57,069 nt of DNA from UBA1081 sp964443825 (GCA_964443825.1 CAYUEV010000005.1:1-57069), one strand, 5' to 3'; positions 35,755 to 44,168 are shown, counted from the first letter of the stretch. Notes: generated by a model from the letters alone, not told the origin. A program made the numbers and translations.

Positions 35755-37749
35755 CTAAATATTTTTTAATTTTAAAAATTCGTCCTTGAACGAACTTTGC
35801 TTCCTGATAAAAACGGGTATCTCCCCGACAGGCGCCGGAATATCATATTCTCCCGCGCCGTATTCTTTTCCGGACCACAGGTGTATCCACTCGTCGTCCG
35901 GCAGATATACTTTCTTGGAAATCTGTTTCGGCAAAGTCACCGGGCTCACAAGTATGTCTCTTCCCAAAAGATACTCGTAAGCTTCTCTATAAACCCTCGG
36001 CTCGTCATAGTAAAAGAAGAGCGGTCTCATTACCCCGACGCCTTTCTCGGCGTTATACTTTACGGCGTCCTTCAGGTACGGTTTAAGAGCTTTGTGGATT
36101 TTACTGAATTTAGCGGAGTGTCTTAAAATCTGTTCGCTCGCGTCGAACTGAACGTTGAGATCCGGGTTTAAACCCTCGTGTCCGCGTAACAGTACGGTAA
36201 AAGCGTTCATCTCGCACCAGCGCATATACAGCTCCTCGCTCCTTCTAAGATTGAAAAACGACGTATAACCGCCAATATCCGAGTGTGAAAGCCCGAAGCC
36301 TATCGAAGTAAGCGAAAGCGAAGCGGGAATGACGCTTGGAAGACCGAAATCCAATGAAAAATCAACATGGTTGTCGCCGTTCCACATCATAGTGGAATAT
36401 TTTGGGGTTTCGCTGTACCCGGCTCTCGTAAAGAACATAATCTCTCCGACTTTGCCGCTCTCCTCAAGACATTCCCTGTTGAGTTTCGCCCAGCGGGCGG
36501 GCCAGGTGTTGTGAACGAGTTCCGCGTCCTCTCCGCTGTAAAGTACGGCGTCCGTGGGCAAATATTCGCCGAAATCCGCCATCCATCCCGAAAAGCCAAA
36601 GTCAATCATGTTTTTTATTATTGTATCTTTCAGCCATCTCACGGCCTCAGGATTTGTTAAATCAACAATCGCCGCCGGAAAAGTTGTAATCGTCACATAA
36701 TAGTCCTTACCCTCGCGGTCTTTGACAAGATAACCGTGTTCGCTGGCATACTTGTAAAGCGGTTTTTCGACGGCGAGGAACGTGTTGCAATAGCCCAAAA
36801 CCTTGATTCCCTTGTCGTTCAGCTCTTTAATTTTCCCTTGTAAGTCGGGATAAAGGTCGTTGTCGACTTCCCAGTTCCAGTAAAGCTGCTTGCCGGCGGC
36901 GGTGACTCTCCTGCCCTCCCAGTCCTGAATCCAGACGCCGCAGACGGAAATATCGCTTTCAAGCGCCTTATCAACTTTTTGCATCATTACTTCCGAGCCG
37001 CCCTGAATAGCCAGAATTTCGCCGTCATAAACCCAGTCGGGAAGTTCGGGCTGCCTGCCCAAGGTCTCGGTGAGATCGCCCAAAACATCCTCGTAGGTAT
37101 CGCCGAACCCCATACAAAAATCGGCAACCTCATCCAGCGTAATCAAGTGGTAGCCGGCGTTTGTAAAATCAAATTCGCATCTCGCGGTCGCAAAAGAGTG
37201 AAAATAGTATTTGCGTGAGCTTAAAAACGTAGGCTGTGCGTAATATGTCTCATAATTTGAAAGCTTACTCCTTTTCTGAGCGTTTTTCTGCCCTAAGACC
37301 ATTTTTACAAGTTTCTTTGCCGTCTGGAAGGCGTTTATATGCTCGGCGACAAAGCAGTTCACTTCCTGCCCTTTCAAATCAAATTCAGTGAAAAGCTCAC
37401 CCGTACCGTAAATATGTTCGTCGACCGAAGAAGGAAGTTTTAAATAAAGCCTGTTAAAATTGTCAAAACCGTCAAAATGCACGTTTAAATGATTGCCGCT
37501 GAGAGTAATTTTAACGCCTCCGCCGCCGGTAACAAGGGACAATTCATTATCATTTAAGACCGTTTCATCAATCGCAATCGGTTGCGGGCGAGATTTCGTC
37601 TCCTTAATTTTAAAGCTTCCGCGGCTCATTTTATAGGTATTTTTCCCGTAACCCACGCAAAATGGTTTATCTCCCTTTTTAAATGAAAACAGGAGAGTTT
37701 CGTCCTTAAAAAGTTGTACGTTGTTTTCCGTCTGTTTAAAAGAAAGCAT
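35755..37749 (-). CDS. sftG: GH31 glycosidase closely resembling sulfoquinovosidase YihQ
   Basis: A 664-residue intracellular GH31. From recalled E. coli YihQ, long stretches match: GVWIQDWEGRRVT, SGWMADFGEYLPTD (nucleophile Asp), STMMWNGDNHVDFS (acid/base Asp), LSHSDIGGYT, and LVSPVTLP. The sulfonate pocket of YihQ uses Arg301, Trp304 and Tyr508; here the Trp (YWNW) and Tyr (GGYT) are kept, but the Arg position is Gln (residue 288, in GKQLYWNW). No signal peptide is present, so glycosides are imported first. It should release sulfoquinovose from sulfoquinovosyl glycerol, but the Arg-to-Gln change leaves the anion specificity open. It is 37 bases after the first gene of the cluster. Confidence 0.85.
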   Translation of the reverse strand: MLSFKQTENNVQLFKDETLLFSFKKGDKPFCVGYGKNTYKMSRGSFKIKETKSRPQPIAIDETVLNDNELSLVTGGGGVKITLSGNHLNVHFDGFDNFNRLYLKLPSSVDEHIYGTGELFTEFDLKGQEVNCFVAEHINAFQTAKKLVKMVLGQKNAQKRSKLSNYETYYAQPTFLSSRKYYFHSFATARCEFDFTNAGYHLITLDEVADFCMGFGDTYEDVLGDLTETLGRQPELPDWVYDGEILAIQGGSEVMMQKVDKALESDISVCGVWIQDWEGRRVTAAGKQLYWNWEVDNDLYPDLQGKIKELNDKGIKVLGYCNTFLAVEKPLYKYASEHGYLVKDREGKDYYVTITTFPAAIVDLTNPEAVRWLKDTIIKNMIDFGFSGWMADFGEYLPTDAVLYSGEDAELVHNTWPARWAKLNRECLEESGKVGEIMFFTRAGYSETPKYSTMMWNGDNHVDFSLDFGLPSVIPASLSLTSIGFGLSHSDIGGYTSFFNLRRSEELYMRWCEMNAFTVLLRGHEGLNPDLNVQFDASEQILRHSAKFSKIHKALKPYLKDAVKYNAEKGVGVMRPLFFYYDEPRVYREAYEYLLGRDILVSPVTLPKQISKKVYLPDDEWIHLWSGKEYGAGEYDIPAPVGEIPVFIRKQSSFKDEFLKLKNI

Positions 37750-37786
37750 TTTATTTCCACCTATTTTCTACGGTAATTTTGATTTT

Positions 37787-40306
37787 TTACCCTCTTAAAC
37801 TTTTTATCTTCGCGACCGCCAAAGTCTTAGCGACCTTGAGGGCAATCTTAGCCATGTTCAAATAATTCCCCGCGTCGGCGCCCGAGAGTATTACGCTTTT
37901 AAGCTTATTGTCGTCCGTTTTTACCTCGGAAACGTCCTTAAATTTCACATTGTCGCCGCGAAAAACGGCTACATCGTCAGACTGACCGTCAACCGCCGCG
38001 CAGCCCTCGCTGAATCCGTTCACACAGTTCAATATTTTTTCATCGGGATAAAGACCGTCATAGCATAAAAAAGCAAAAGAGAAAAACACTTCCGCGCCGT
38101 TGTAAGCCGGCGCCAGAGAACGGGACTGCGGCGAAACTACGGTAAAAGCTTCCGCCGCCGAACCGTTCGACCGCGTAACGTATTTCCTCTGTTTACCGTA
38201 AAATGTTCCAAAAGGATTCATCGTAATTTTCTGTCTGTCATTTTCGGTTCTCAGTCTCATCGGACAATACGCCATGGAATTTAAAACCTGCTTCGCGTTC
38301 GCCAACAAAAGGGTGGTTCTCTTGTCGCCGACGCCTATAAACCCGTTTGTCAAATGATTGTTAAACGAATCGAGATTTTTATTTTCCGGCAGAACTCTGC
38401 CGAAATCTCCGACTTCATAAGAGGAAACGTCGTTTTCATAATTTCTTTTGACAATAGAAATGTCCCTTGAAAACGCGGGAGTCAGAGAAAAAGGCGCGAC
38501 CTGAGTCCATTTTATGTCCATTTTTCTGCCAAGAGCCGTAGACTCGGTTGAAATCTCATGATCCTCAAAGGTATAAGGATATTTTATTTTTGCGTTTGTG
38601 AATATGCAGTCGACGCCGTCCAAAGTATAAAAATCAAACTCGTAATTCCCGCCGTCTAATTGCGCCGGCAGATCTATGAGACCCGAAACCTTAAAACCGC
38701 GTCCGCTGCCCGCGACCGACAGTTTTTCAATCTTTTGCGGTTTGAAAGGATAGTCCGCGCGGTCATATGTTATGTAACTTCTAAGAAAATCGTCTCCCGC
38801 TATAAATCTGTCTTTATACTTAAGGCTGAGGATTTTACCGTGCCGGCAAAACTTCATCGTCAGGTTTTCAGTGGTAAGTTCGAGTTTATCGTCGGTCGGC
38901 GCGTATTCGCCGTCGTTTGAAAAGCGAAGCGTTTCGCTCTTTCGCGCGGATTTAAATTTAATTACGGCGAAAACTGTTTTCACGCAGCCGCTTTCATAAC
39001 GTTCAACCCCGTCGGCGACGAAAGCCGACGCCCCGGCGCCGCTTATTTTGAATTTTGAAATATCCTCAATAAAACCGTCGGCAAGGCTCAGCTGAACGCT
39101 CACAATATCGGAACCGGAAATATTCTTTACGGTAAAGTTTTTTGTTTTTTTAACGGCGTCAAGCTCGGCGTGGTAAGCGCTTTCGGAATAGGACAGCGCC
39201 TTTCTCTCCCTTTGAATATTTAATACGGGGGAAGCGAGTCCGAAATGCGTGGTTGAGAGCAGCATAATTCTGTCGTCGAACGAAGGCGAATCGCCGTCGC
39301 TCTTTGAAAGTTTAGCGTATGCTCTCGCCCGCTCAAGGCGTGTCCAAATTTTAGCGTTAAAGGGTTTTTCCGCCCAGCTTGAATAACCTGAAAATCCCCC
39401 GTCCGCCGTGTCTTCGGTAAAGCTGACGTCGCAAAGCGGTTCGTGCGTGTTCAGGTAAGCTCCTACGGTTGTAAATTTCACATAACTGAGATCCGCCGCT
39501 TCTTTAATAAGACCATGGATACCGTCGGCGTTCGGTATAAAGTTTAAAGCCTTGGGGACAAGGGATTTCCAGAACACGGCGTCGGCGTCCATGTTAATAA
39601 AAATCAAAACGTCGCTGTCGATCTCCCCCTCAACCTGCTTACGATGAAGTGAGCCGCAAAGATAGCGCAGACTTCCCGCGTCTATTATGTCGGCGTTGTT
39701 GTAAGTTGGCATTATCGTGAGATTCTCCCCTTTGTAAACGTAATTCAAAGGGTTGAAAGCGTAAACGTCGGGCAATTCCGGAATAAAACTGCGAAAAGCG
39801 TCAAAGGGTACGCAGCTGTAATAAAGGCACAGCGCTTTTATACCGAGTTTATTGTAAACGCCCACCTGAGACGGCGTGAACATAACTTCCTGAGGTCTTA
39901 CCACGGGCTGATAAGAGCCGAAAACGTCCAAAAGCCCCGAACCCTTTTCATTTGTTATGGCGCGGTTTATGCTTGCCGTTAGCTCCTCGTCGTTCATAGC
40001 CGACAAGGCTCCGTTGTTATAGCCCATTATGATGTTTTCATCGCCGTATCTTTCACATCGTTCCCTGATTTTCTCAAGAATATCGGGAGCGTACCTGGGC
40101 AGAATCTTTTCAAGGGAATACGCGTTATCATAGTCCCATGTCGCCTTAGCGGGGACGCCCATTGAGTTAAAATCATTAAAAGTCTCGATGGTCTTTCTGA
40201 TTATTTCAATGTCAGACCCAAAGCCCCGGCGATCAAACGTATCGCCTCTGTATGAATGGTAACAATTCACATGAAATCCGTAAGCGACATAAACGTTGCG
40301 CTCCAT
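37787..40306 (-). CDS. Large GH57/GH38-like glycosidase of unknown specificity, first gene of the sulfoglycolysis cluster
   Basis: An 839-residue protein without signal peptide. Residues 1 to about 340 look like a (beta/alpha)7 deacetylase/GH57/GH38-type barrel: VYVAYGFHVNCYHSYRGD (compare the HxxxY/HQPY motif of GH57), VRPQEVMFTPSQVGVYNKLG, FINMDADAVFW, and GYSSWAEKPFNAKIWTRLE. The C-terminal half is beta-rich, like the trailing domains of alpha-mannosidases. The candidate acidic catalytic residues are in VYVAYGFHVN/YRGD and NMDAD, but I cannot assign them firmly. Its first place in the operon suggests it acts on a sulfoquinovose-containing glycan or a companion sugar. I do not recognise a characterised homologue. 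Confidence 0.55.
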   Translation of the reverse strand: MERNVYVAYGFHVNCYHSYRGDTFDRRGFGSDIEIIRKTIETFNDFNSMGVPAKATWDYDNAYSLEKILPRYAPDILEKIRERCERYGDENIIMGYNNGALSAMNDEELTASINRAITNEKGSGLLDVFGSYQPVVRPQEVMFTPSQVGVYNKLGIKALCLYYSCVPFDAFRSFIPELPDVYAFNPLNYVYKGENLTIMPTYNNADIIDAGSLRYLCGSLHRKQVEGEIDSDVLIFINMDADAVFWKSLVPKALNFIPNADGIHGLIKEAADLSYVKFTTVGAYLNTHEPLCDVSFTEDTADGGFSGYSSWAEKPFNAKIWTRLERARAYAKLSKSDGDSPSFDDRIMLLSTTHFGLASPVLNIQRERKALSYSESAYHAELDAVKKTKNFTVKNISGSDIVSVQLSLADGFIEDISKFKISGAGASAFVADGVERYESGCVKTVFAVIKFKSARKSETLRFSNDGEYAPTDDKLELTTENLTMKFCRHGKILSLKYKDRFIAGDDFLRSYITYDRADYPFKPQKIEKLSVAGSGRGFKVSGLIDLPAQLDGGNYEFDFYTLDGVDCIFTNAKIKYPYTFEDHEISTESTALGRKMDIKWTQVAPFSLTPAFSRDISIVKRNYENDVSSYEVGDFGRVLPENKNLDSFNNHLTNGFIGVGDKRTTLLLANAKQVLNSMAYCPMRLRTENDRQKITMNPFGTFYGKQRKYVTRSNGSAAEAFTVVSPQSRSLAPAYNGAEVFFSFAFLCYDGLYPDEKILNCVNGFSEGCAAVDGQSDDVAVFRGDNVKFKDVSEVKTDDNKLKSVILSGADAGNYLNMAKIALKVAKTLAVAKIKSLRG

Positions 40307-40598
40307 AGAAAACTCCTCGATTTAATGTTTTAGCCGTCTTTGCGGCAAGGACTTAACTATACCTTCCGGTAAACAGCTCAATTCGCTTTACATCTTAAAA
40401 CGAGATTTTAAAGTTCCGTTTTCGACTTTTGCAAAAATTTTATTTTAAGGCGATCCTTAAGCGATTCTCCCGTTTGCGGCTGAACGCCTCTTGTCGCAAA
40501 GTTTGCTTGCGGCGGTTTTTCTCTTAATTGTTCTTTACCGCTTTATATGTCCGTTGAATCTTATTTTTCACCGCGATTTAAAAATAAAACCCGAAAAT
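40307..40598 (-). other. Long 5' leader of the sulfoglycolysis-type operon
   Basis: About 290 bases between the predicted start and the first gene, with no open frame of note. It holds a perfect TTAAGG-CGAT-CCTTAA stem-loop (40445-40460) and a GCCG/CGGC hairpin (40333-40346) close to the GAGGAG ribosome site. No known riboswitch is recognised. It may carry operator or RNA-level control; no regulator gene adjoins the cluster. Confidence 0.4.
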
Positions 40599-40627
40599 AT
40601 TATAACACGCCGTCTTGCTTTTTGCAA
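40599..40627 (-). promoter_or_regulatory. Promoter of the sulfoglycolysis-type operon
   Basis: Minus strand TTGCAA (40622-40627), 17 bases, TATAAT (40599-40604). It lies just beyond the stop codon of the upstream HAD gene and is the only good promoter found before the seven-gene cluster. Confidence 0.65.
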
Positions 40628-40636
40628 TCTAATATC

Positions 40637-41290
40637 CTAATATCCGCGTCGCAAAAAATCCAAAATATCCAAAGGTCTTGACGCTAAATACTCCGCTCCG
40701 CTGTCTTTAAGAGTTTTTTCGTCGCGAAATCCCCACAACGCTCCCGCGGCTTTAATTCCCGCGTTATGAGCCGTTAAAATATCCACGTCCGAGTCGCCTA
40801 TCAGCAGCGTTTTATCTTTTTGTGAATTTAACGCCTTTAACGTTTTTAAACAGCTGTCGGGAAAAGGCTTTAATCTTATATTCCCGTCGTCGCCCGTTAC
40901 GCTGTTAAAAGCGTCGCCAAAAACCGCTTTGCAAAGTTTAACGGCGGTTTTTTCGGCTTTGTTTGTAATAACCGCCGTTTTTATATTTTTATCTTTAAGA
41001 ATTTTTAAAAGTTCCGTTATCCCGTCGTAAGGTTTCGTCTTTACTAAAGAATGAGAGCCGTAATAATCCATCATTTCGTCAAGGCAGAACTTATAAACTT
41101 CCTCGCTTGTGTTTTTAGGGAGGGATCTTTTTATAAGGGCGGGTATTCCGTTTCCTATGTATTGCCTTATGATATCCTCCGAATGAACGGGAAAAGAATG
41201 TTTCCTCATTACAAAATTTACGCTGTCGGTAAGGTCGGGGAGCGTATTTAAAAGAGTGCCGTCAAGGTCAAAAATTAACGTATCGTACAT
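40637..41290 (-). CDS. HAD-family phosphatase (phosphoglycolate phosphatase-like)
   Basis: A 217-residue HAD hydrolase: LIFDLDGTLLNT (nucleophile Asp), VITNKAEKTA (motif II Thr), RLKPFPDS (motif III Lys) and LLIGDSDVDILTAHNAG (motif IV). The helical cap and length fit phosphoglycolate phosphatase or a related small-sugar phosphatase. The frame extends upstream into uvrC, but the ATG at 41290 follows the uvrC stop by one base (TAATATG), indicating coupling. Substrate is not assignable. Confidence 0.88.
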   Translation of the reverse strand: MYDTLIFDLDGTLLNTLPDLTDSVNFVMRKHSFPVHSEDIIRQYIGNGIPALIKRSLPKNTSEEVYKFCLDEMMDYYGSHSLVKTKPYDGITELLKILKDKNIKTAVITNKAEKTAVKLCKAVFGDAFNSVTGDDGNIRLKPFPDSCLKTLKALNSQKDKTLLIGDSDVDILTAHNAGIKAAGALWGFRDEKTLKDSGAEYLASRPLDILDFLRRGY

Positions 41291-41291
41291 A

Positions 41292-43145
41292 TTACAGCTC
41301 TTCTTCGCCGTGATAGAATTTATATATGTTTTCGGCGAGTTTCTTACTAACGCCGCGAGCCCTCGTAAGTTCTTTTTCACTCGCTTTTTTGATAGCGGAG
41401 AGCGTTTTAAACTCGTTTAAAAGAGCTTTCGCTTTGGCGTCGCCTATTCCGTCTATCTCTTTAAGAGTAAGAGTTTTAAGCGTTTCCGACTGCTTTTTCC
41501 TGTGATACTCCACGGAAAAGCGGTGAACTTCCTCTTGAATATCCGAAACGAGCGTAAAAGCTCTTCTTTTATCGCTGATTGTGATTTCACCGCCGCCGTA
41601 AGCTATCGCTCTCGTCCTGTGTTTACCGTCTTTTACCATTCCGAACAGCGGTATATCCTCAAGATTAAACGACTTTAAAACAGGCTTCACGGCGTTTACC
41701 TGTCCCGCCCCGCCGTCTAAAAGAATTAAATCCGGTTTCTTCCCGAACCCCTCTTGGGAATTTTCGTCTTTTAATTTTAAATACTCGTTAAATCTTCTCG
41801 TTAAAACTTCCGCCATGGAGCGGTAATCGTCCTGCCCCATAAAGCCCTTAATCTCAAATTTTCTGTAAGACGATTTAAGAGGCTTCCCGTTTTTAAATAC
41901 GACCATCCCGCCTACGTTAAAAGAACCGTCTGTATGCGAAATATCGTATGATTCAATATATTCGGGCGGATTTTTTAACCCCAGCAGCGAACCCAGTTCG
42001 TCCAAAGCCGCGACGGTTTTGCCCGTTTTGCCTATGTACTGGGCTAATTTCTCAGCGGCGTTGCTCTTAGCGAGGTTTATTAAAGAAGCGTTTTCGCCTC
42101 TTTCCGGGATATATATTTTAACGCTTTTGCCGCGCTTTTCCGATAAAAATTTTGTAAGGGCGTCTAAAGAGTCTACCGGTCCGTCGATAGCGATGTTGGG
42201 CGGAATGTTGTTCCTGATTCCGTAATAGTCGGCTATGAGCTTTTCTCTCGCCGCCGGCATATCGTCTATGGCCTCCGTAATAAAATACTCGCTGTCGTAA
42301 AGCCTTCCGCCGGAAAACCTTAATACCGAAAGACAGAGCTTCCCTTCCGACTCGCAAACCGAAAAAACGTCCTGCTCTAAAATTTTACGCGACACGACGT
42401 TTTGTTTTTCGCTCATCTTTTTAACGGCGTTAATAGCGTCCCTAAGCTCCGCCGCTTTTTCAAACTGAAGATTGTCGGACGCCTCGTTCATATCCTTTGT
42501 AAGGCTTTTTATTAAAGAATCGTCGCCGCCCATAATAAATTTTAAGGCGTTATCGACGGACGCGTTAAAATCTTCGCGGCTAACTCTTCCCGTGCATGGG
42601 GCGCCGCACTTTTTAATATAAAAATTAAGGCACGGGCGCGACTTTTTTTTAATGTCTTTAGGAAAAACTTTTCCGCACGACGGAAGCATAAAAATTTTAC
42701 GGGCTTCGTCTAACGATCTCGACACGCACTCGGAACTCGTGTAAGGACCTAAATATTTAGCGCCGTCGTCGAGCTTCTGCTTTTCAGAGGACAAATTCTT
42801 CCATTTATCGCATTCAGCGATTTTAATGTAATGATACCCTTTGTCGTCTTTTAAGAGAATATTGTATTTCGGCGCGTGCTGCTTTATAAGGCTGCACTCG
42901 AGAACAAGCGCCTCAAATTCCGAACCTACTATAATATAGTCGAAATTCTCGACGTTTTCAACCATTTTTCTCACCTTAACGGGATGGTTGTTTTGAGAGC
43001 CGAAATATTGGCTGACCCTGTTTTTAAGGGCTTTCGCTTTACCAATATATATTATTTTGCCGGACTTGTCTTTCATAATGTAGACCCCCGGCTCTAAAGG
43101 CAAGCGCATAGCCTTTTTTCTAAGACGCGTCATCCGCTCGTCCAT
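41292..43145 (-). CDS. uvrC: Excinuclease ABC subunit C
   Basis: A 617-residue UvrC, the nuclease that makes both incisions in nucleotide excision repair. In order: GIY-YIG domain (GVYIMKDKSGKIIYIGKAKA), a Cys-containing region (CGAPCTGRVS), the UVR motif (LQFEKAAELRDAI), an RNase H-like domain (IESYDISHTDGSFNVGGMVVF and LILLDGGAGQVNA) and C-terminal helix-hairpin-helix motifs (EIDGIGDAKAKALL). GGGTGA before the ATG at 43145 is preferred over an upstream start at 43199 that lacks a site. It is coupled to the HAD gene. Confidence 0.97.
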   Translation of the reverse strand: MDERMTRLRKKAMRLPLEPGVYIMKDKSGKIIYIGKAKALKNRVSQYFGSQNNHPVKVRKMVENVENFDYIIVGSEFEALVLECSLIKQHAPKYNILLKDDKGYHYIKIAECDKWKNLSSEKQKLDDGAKYLGPYTSSECVSRSLDEARKIFMLPSCGKVFPKDIKKKSRPCLNFYIKKCGAPCTGRVSREDFNASVDNALKFIMGGDDSLIKSLTKDMNEASDNLQFEKAAELRDAINAVKKMSEKQNVVSRKILEQDVFSVCESEGKLCLSVLRFSGGRLYDSEYFITEAIDDMPAAREKLIADYYGIRNNIPPNIAIDGPVDSLDALTKFLSEKRGKSVKIYIPERGENASLINLAKSNAAEKLAQYIGKTGKTVAALDELGSLLGLKNPPEYIESYDISHTDGSFNVGGMVVFKNGKPLKSSYRKFEIKGFMGQDDYRSMAEVLTRRFNEYLKLKDENSQEGFGKKPDLILLDGGAGQVNAVKPVLKSFNLEDIPLFGMVKDGKHRTRAIAYGGGEITISDKRRAFTLVSDIQEEVHRFSVEYHRKKQSETLKTLTLKEIDGIGDAKAKALLNEFKTLSAIKKASEKELTRARGVSKKLAENIYKFYHGEEEL

Positions 43146-43190
43146 AAAATCACCCGAGACAAAAACATTATAAAACAAAAAATTCAAAAG

Positions 43191-43219
43191 ACGGCTCACC
43201 CTTTTCGGTGCGCCGCCGT
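43191..43219 (-). terminator. Terminator of the HPr gene
   Basis: Interrupted stem ACGGC-GCACC / GGTG-GCCGT with loop GAAAAG, followed on the minus strand by CTTTTGAATTTTTTG. It separates HPr from uvrC. Confidence 0.65.
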
Positions 43220-43231
43220 TTATTATTTTAA

Positions 43232-43495
43232 TTACTCAGCGAAACCTGATTCCACAAGCTTTGCCAGCGCGTCCACAGCCTCTTCCTCGTCCGCTCCTCC
43301 GGCGATAATCCTAATCTCGGCGCCGCCCATGATGCCGAGCGAGAGAACTCCCAAAAGGCTTTTCGCGTTAGCTCTGCGTTCTTCTTTTTCTATCCATATT
43401 GATGATTTAAACTCATTTGCTTTTTGAATAAAGAATGTGGCGGGACGAGCGTGAAGCCCTACCTGATTCTCAACAACGACGTCTTTAACACACAT
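43232..43495 (-). CDS. ptsH: HPr-family phosphocarrier protein
   Basis: An 87-residue protein, the normal HPr length. QVGLHARPA contains the phosphorylated His 15, and NAKSLLGVLSLG contains the Ser 46 region that HPr kinase uses in carbon catabolite control in Firmicutes. It carries phosphate from enzyme I to PTS permeases and, when Ser-phosphorylated, helps CcpA. No enzyme I gene is adjacent. GGGGAG precedes the ATG at 43495; an earlier in-frame ATG at 43513 is less likely. Confidence 0.93.
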   Translation of the reverse strand: MCVKDVVVENQVGLHARPATFFIQKANEFKSSIWIEKEERRANAKSLLGVLSLGIMGGAEIRIIAGGADEEEAVDALAKLVESGFAE

Positions 43496-43529
43496 AAAAA
43501 TTCTCCCCGTCATTTATTTGCTAAAGAAC

Positions 43530-43557
43530 ATTATAACACAAAAAAAATTTTCGTCAA
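43530..43557 (-). promoter_or_regulatory. Promoter of the HPr gene
   Basis: Minus strand TTGACG (43552-43557), 16 bases, TATAAT (43530-43535). The stretch 43558-43920 beyond it is AT-rich and I see no gene, repeat or RNA in it. Confidence 0.7.
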
Positions 43558-43920
43558 TCATAAAAAATTCACTAAATAACCAAAAATAAAATATTCGGAT
43601 GTAATACTAAACCTTCTAAATTTATGATTGATTTCTTTGTGTATTTCGACGAAAAACCAGCTTTTATTTTATATAAATATTCTAAAATTTCGCGTTTTAA
43701 AAATTTTTTCAATTTGAAAAAGGATTTATTTTTGCTTCAAAGAAAAATATAATAAAATTTTTGTGCTATTTTAACAGTTTTTTAAAGACACGAGCCGGGG
43801 CAAAAAAACGATATAAATAGCGCGAAAACCAATAATACGACTCGTCTATGTACCGTAAAAACCGCGCAAAACGCCGCTGTGTGTTAGCGATTTTTTCATT
43901 TTAAAAATTTAAAAAAACCC

Positions 43921-43949
43921 TTGACAATTATTTTCTCTTGTGGTATATT
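43921..43949 (+). promoter_or_regulatory. Promoter of the tRNA genes
   Basis: TTGACA (43921-43926), 17 bases, TATATT (43944-43949), about 20 bases before the first tRNA. Near-consensus, as expected for stable RNA. Confidence 0.8.
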
Positions 43950-43968
43950 TATTGACGTGTCAAAGAAC

Positions 43969-44044
43969 GCTGGTGTAGCTCAGTTGGTAGAGCAGCTGAT
44001 TTGTAATCAGCAGGTCGGGGGTTCAAGTCCGTCCACCAGCTCCA
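43969..44044 (+). tRNA. tRNA-Thr (anticodon TGT)
   Basis: 76 bases including an encoded CCA. The acceptor arms GCTGGTG / CACCAGC pair, the D-loop has AGCTCAGTTGGTAGAGC, the anticodon loop TTTGTAA gives TGT at 44002-44004, and GGTTCAAGTCC is the T-arm. Confidence 0.97.
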
Positions 44045-44049
44045 TATTT

Positions 44050-44134
44050 GGAAGAGTTCCCGAGTGGCCAAAGGGGGCAGACTGTAAATCTGTTGCAAGT
44101 TGCTTCGGTGGTTCGAATCCACCCTCTTCCACCA
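44050..44134 (+). tRNA. tRNA-Tyr (anticodon GTA)
   Basis: 85-base class II tRNA with encoded CCA. GGAAGAG / CTCTTCC form the acceptor stem, the anticodon loop CTGTAAA gives GTA at 44084-44086, and the long variable arm (GTTGCAAGTTGCTTC region) is typical of bacterial tRNA-Tyr. It is co-transcribed with tRNA-Thr five bases upstream. Confidence 0.97.
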
Positions 44135-44139
44135 GATTT

Positions 44140-44165
44140 AAGCGGCATTTTGAGCCGCTTTTTTG
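44140..44165. terminator. Terminator after the tRNA pair
   Basis: AAGCGGC / GCCGCTT stem with loop ATTTTGA, then TTTTGTTTTT. It also faces the end of the convergent ybaK gene. Confidence 0.85.
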
Positions 44166-44168
44166 TTT

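Noticed and set aside
34291..37749. Alpha-glucosidase or alpha-xylosidase operon (ordinary GH31 plus GPH transporter)
   Set aside because: The GH31 motifs (QDW near the first motif, ADFGEYLPTD, HSDIGGYT) follow YihQ, and the neighbouring transaldolase, reductase and TauE exporter fit sulfoglycolysis; not fully excluded because of the Arg-to-Gln change.
43558..43920. Hidden small RNA in the gap between HPr and the tRNAs
   Set aside because: The stretch is AT-rich with no promoter-terminator pair apart from those of HPr and the tRNAs.
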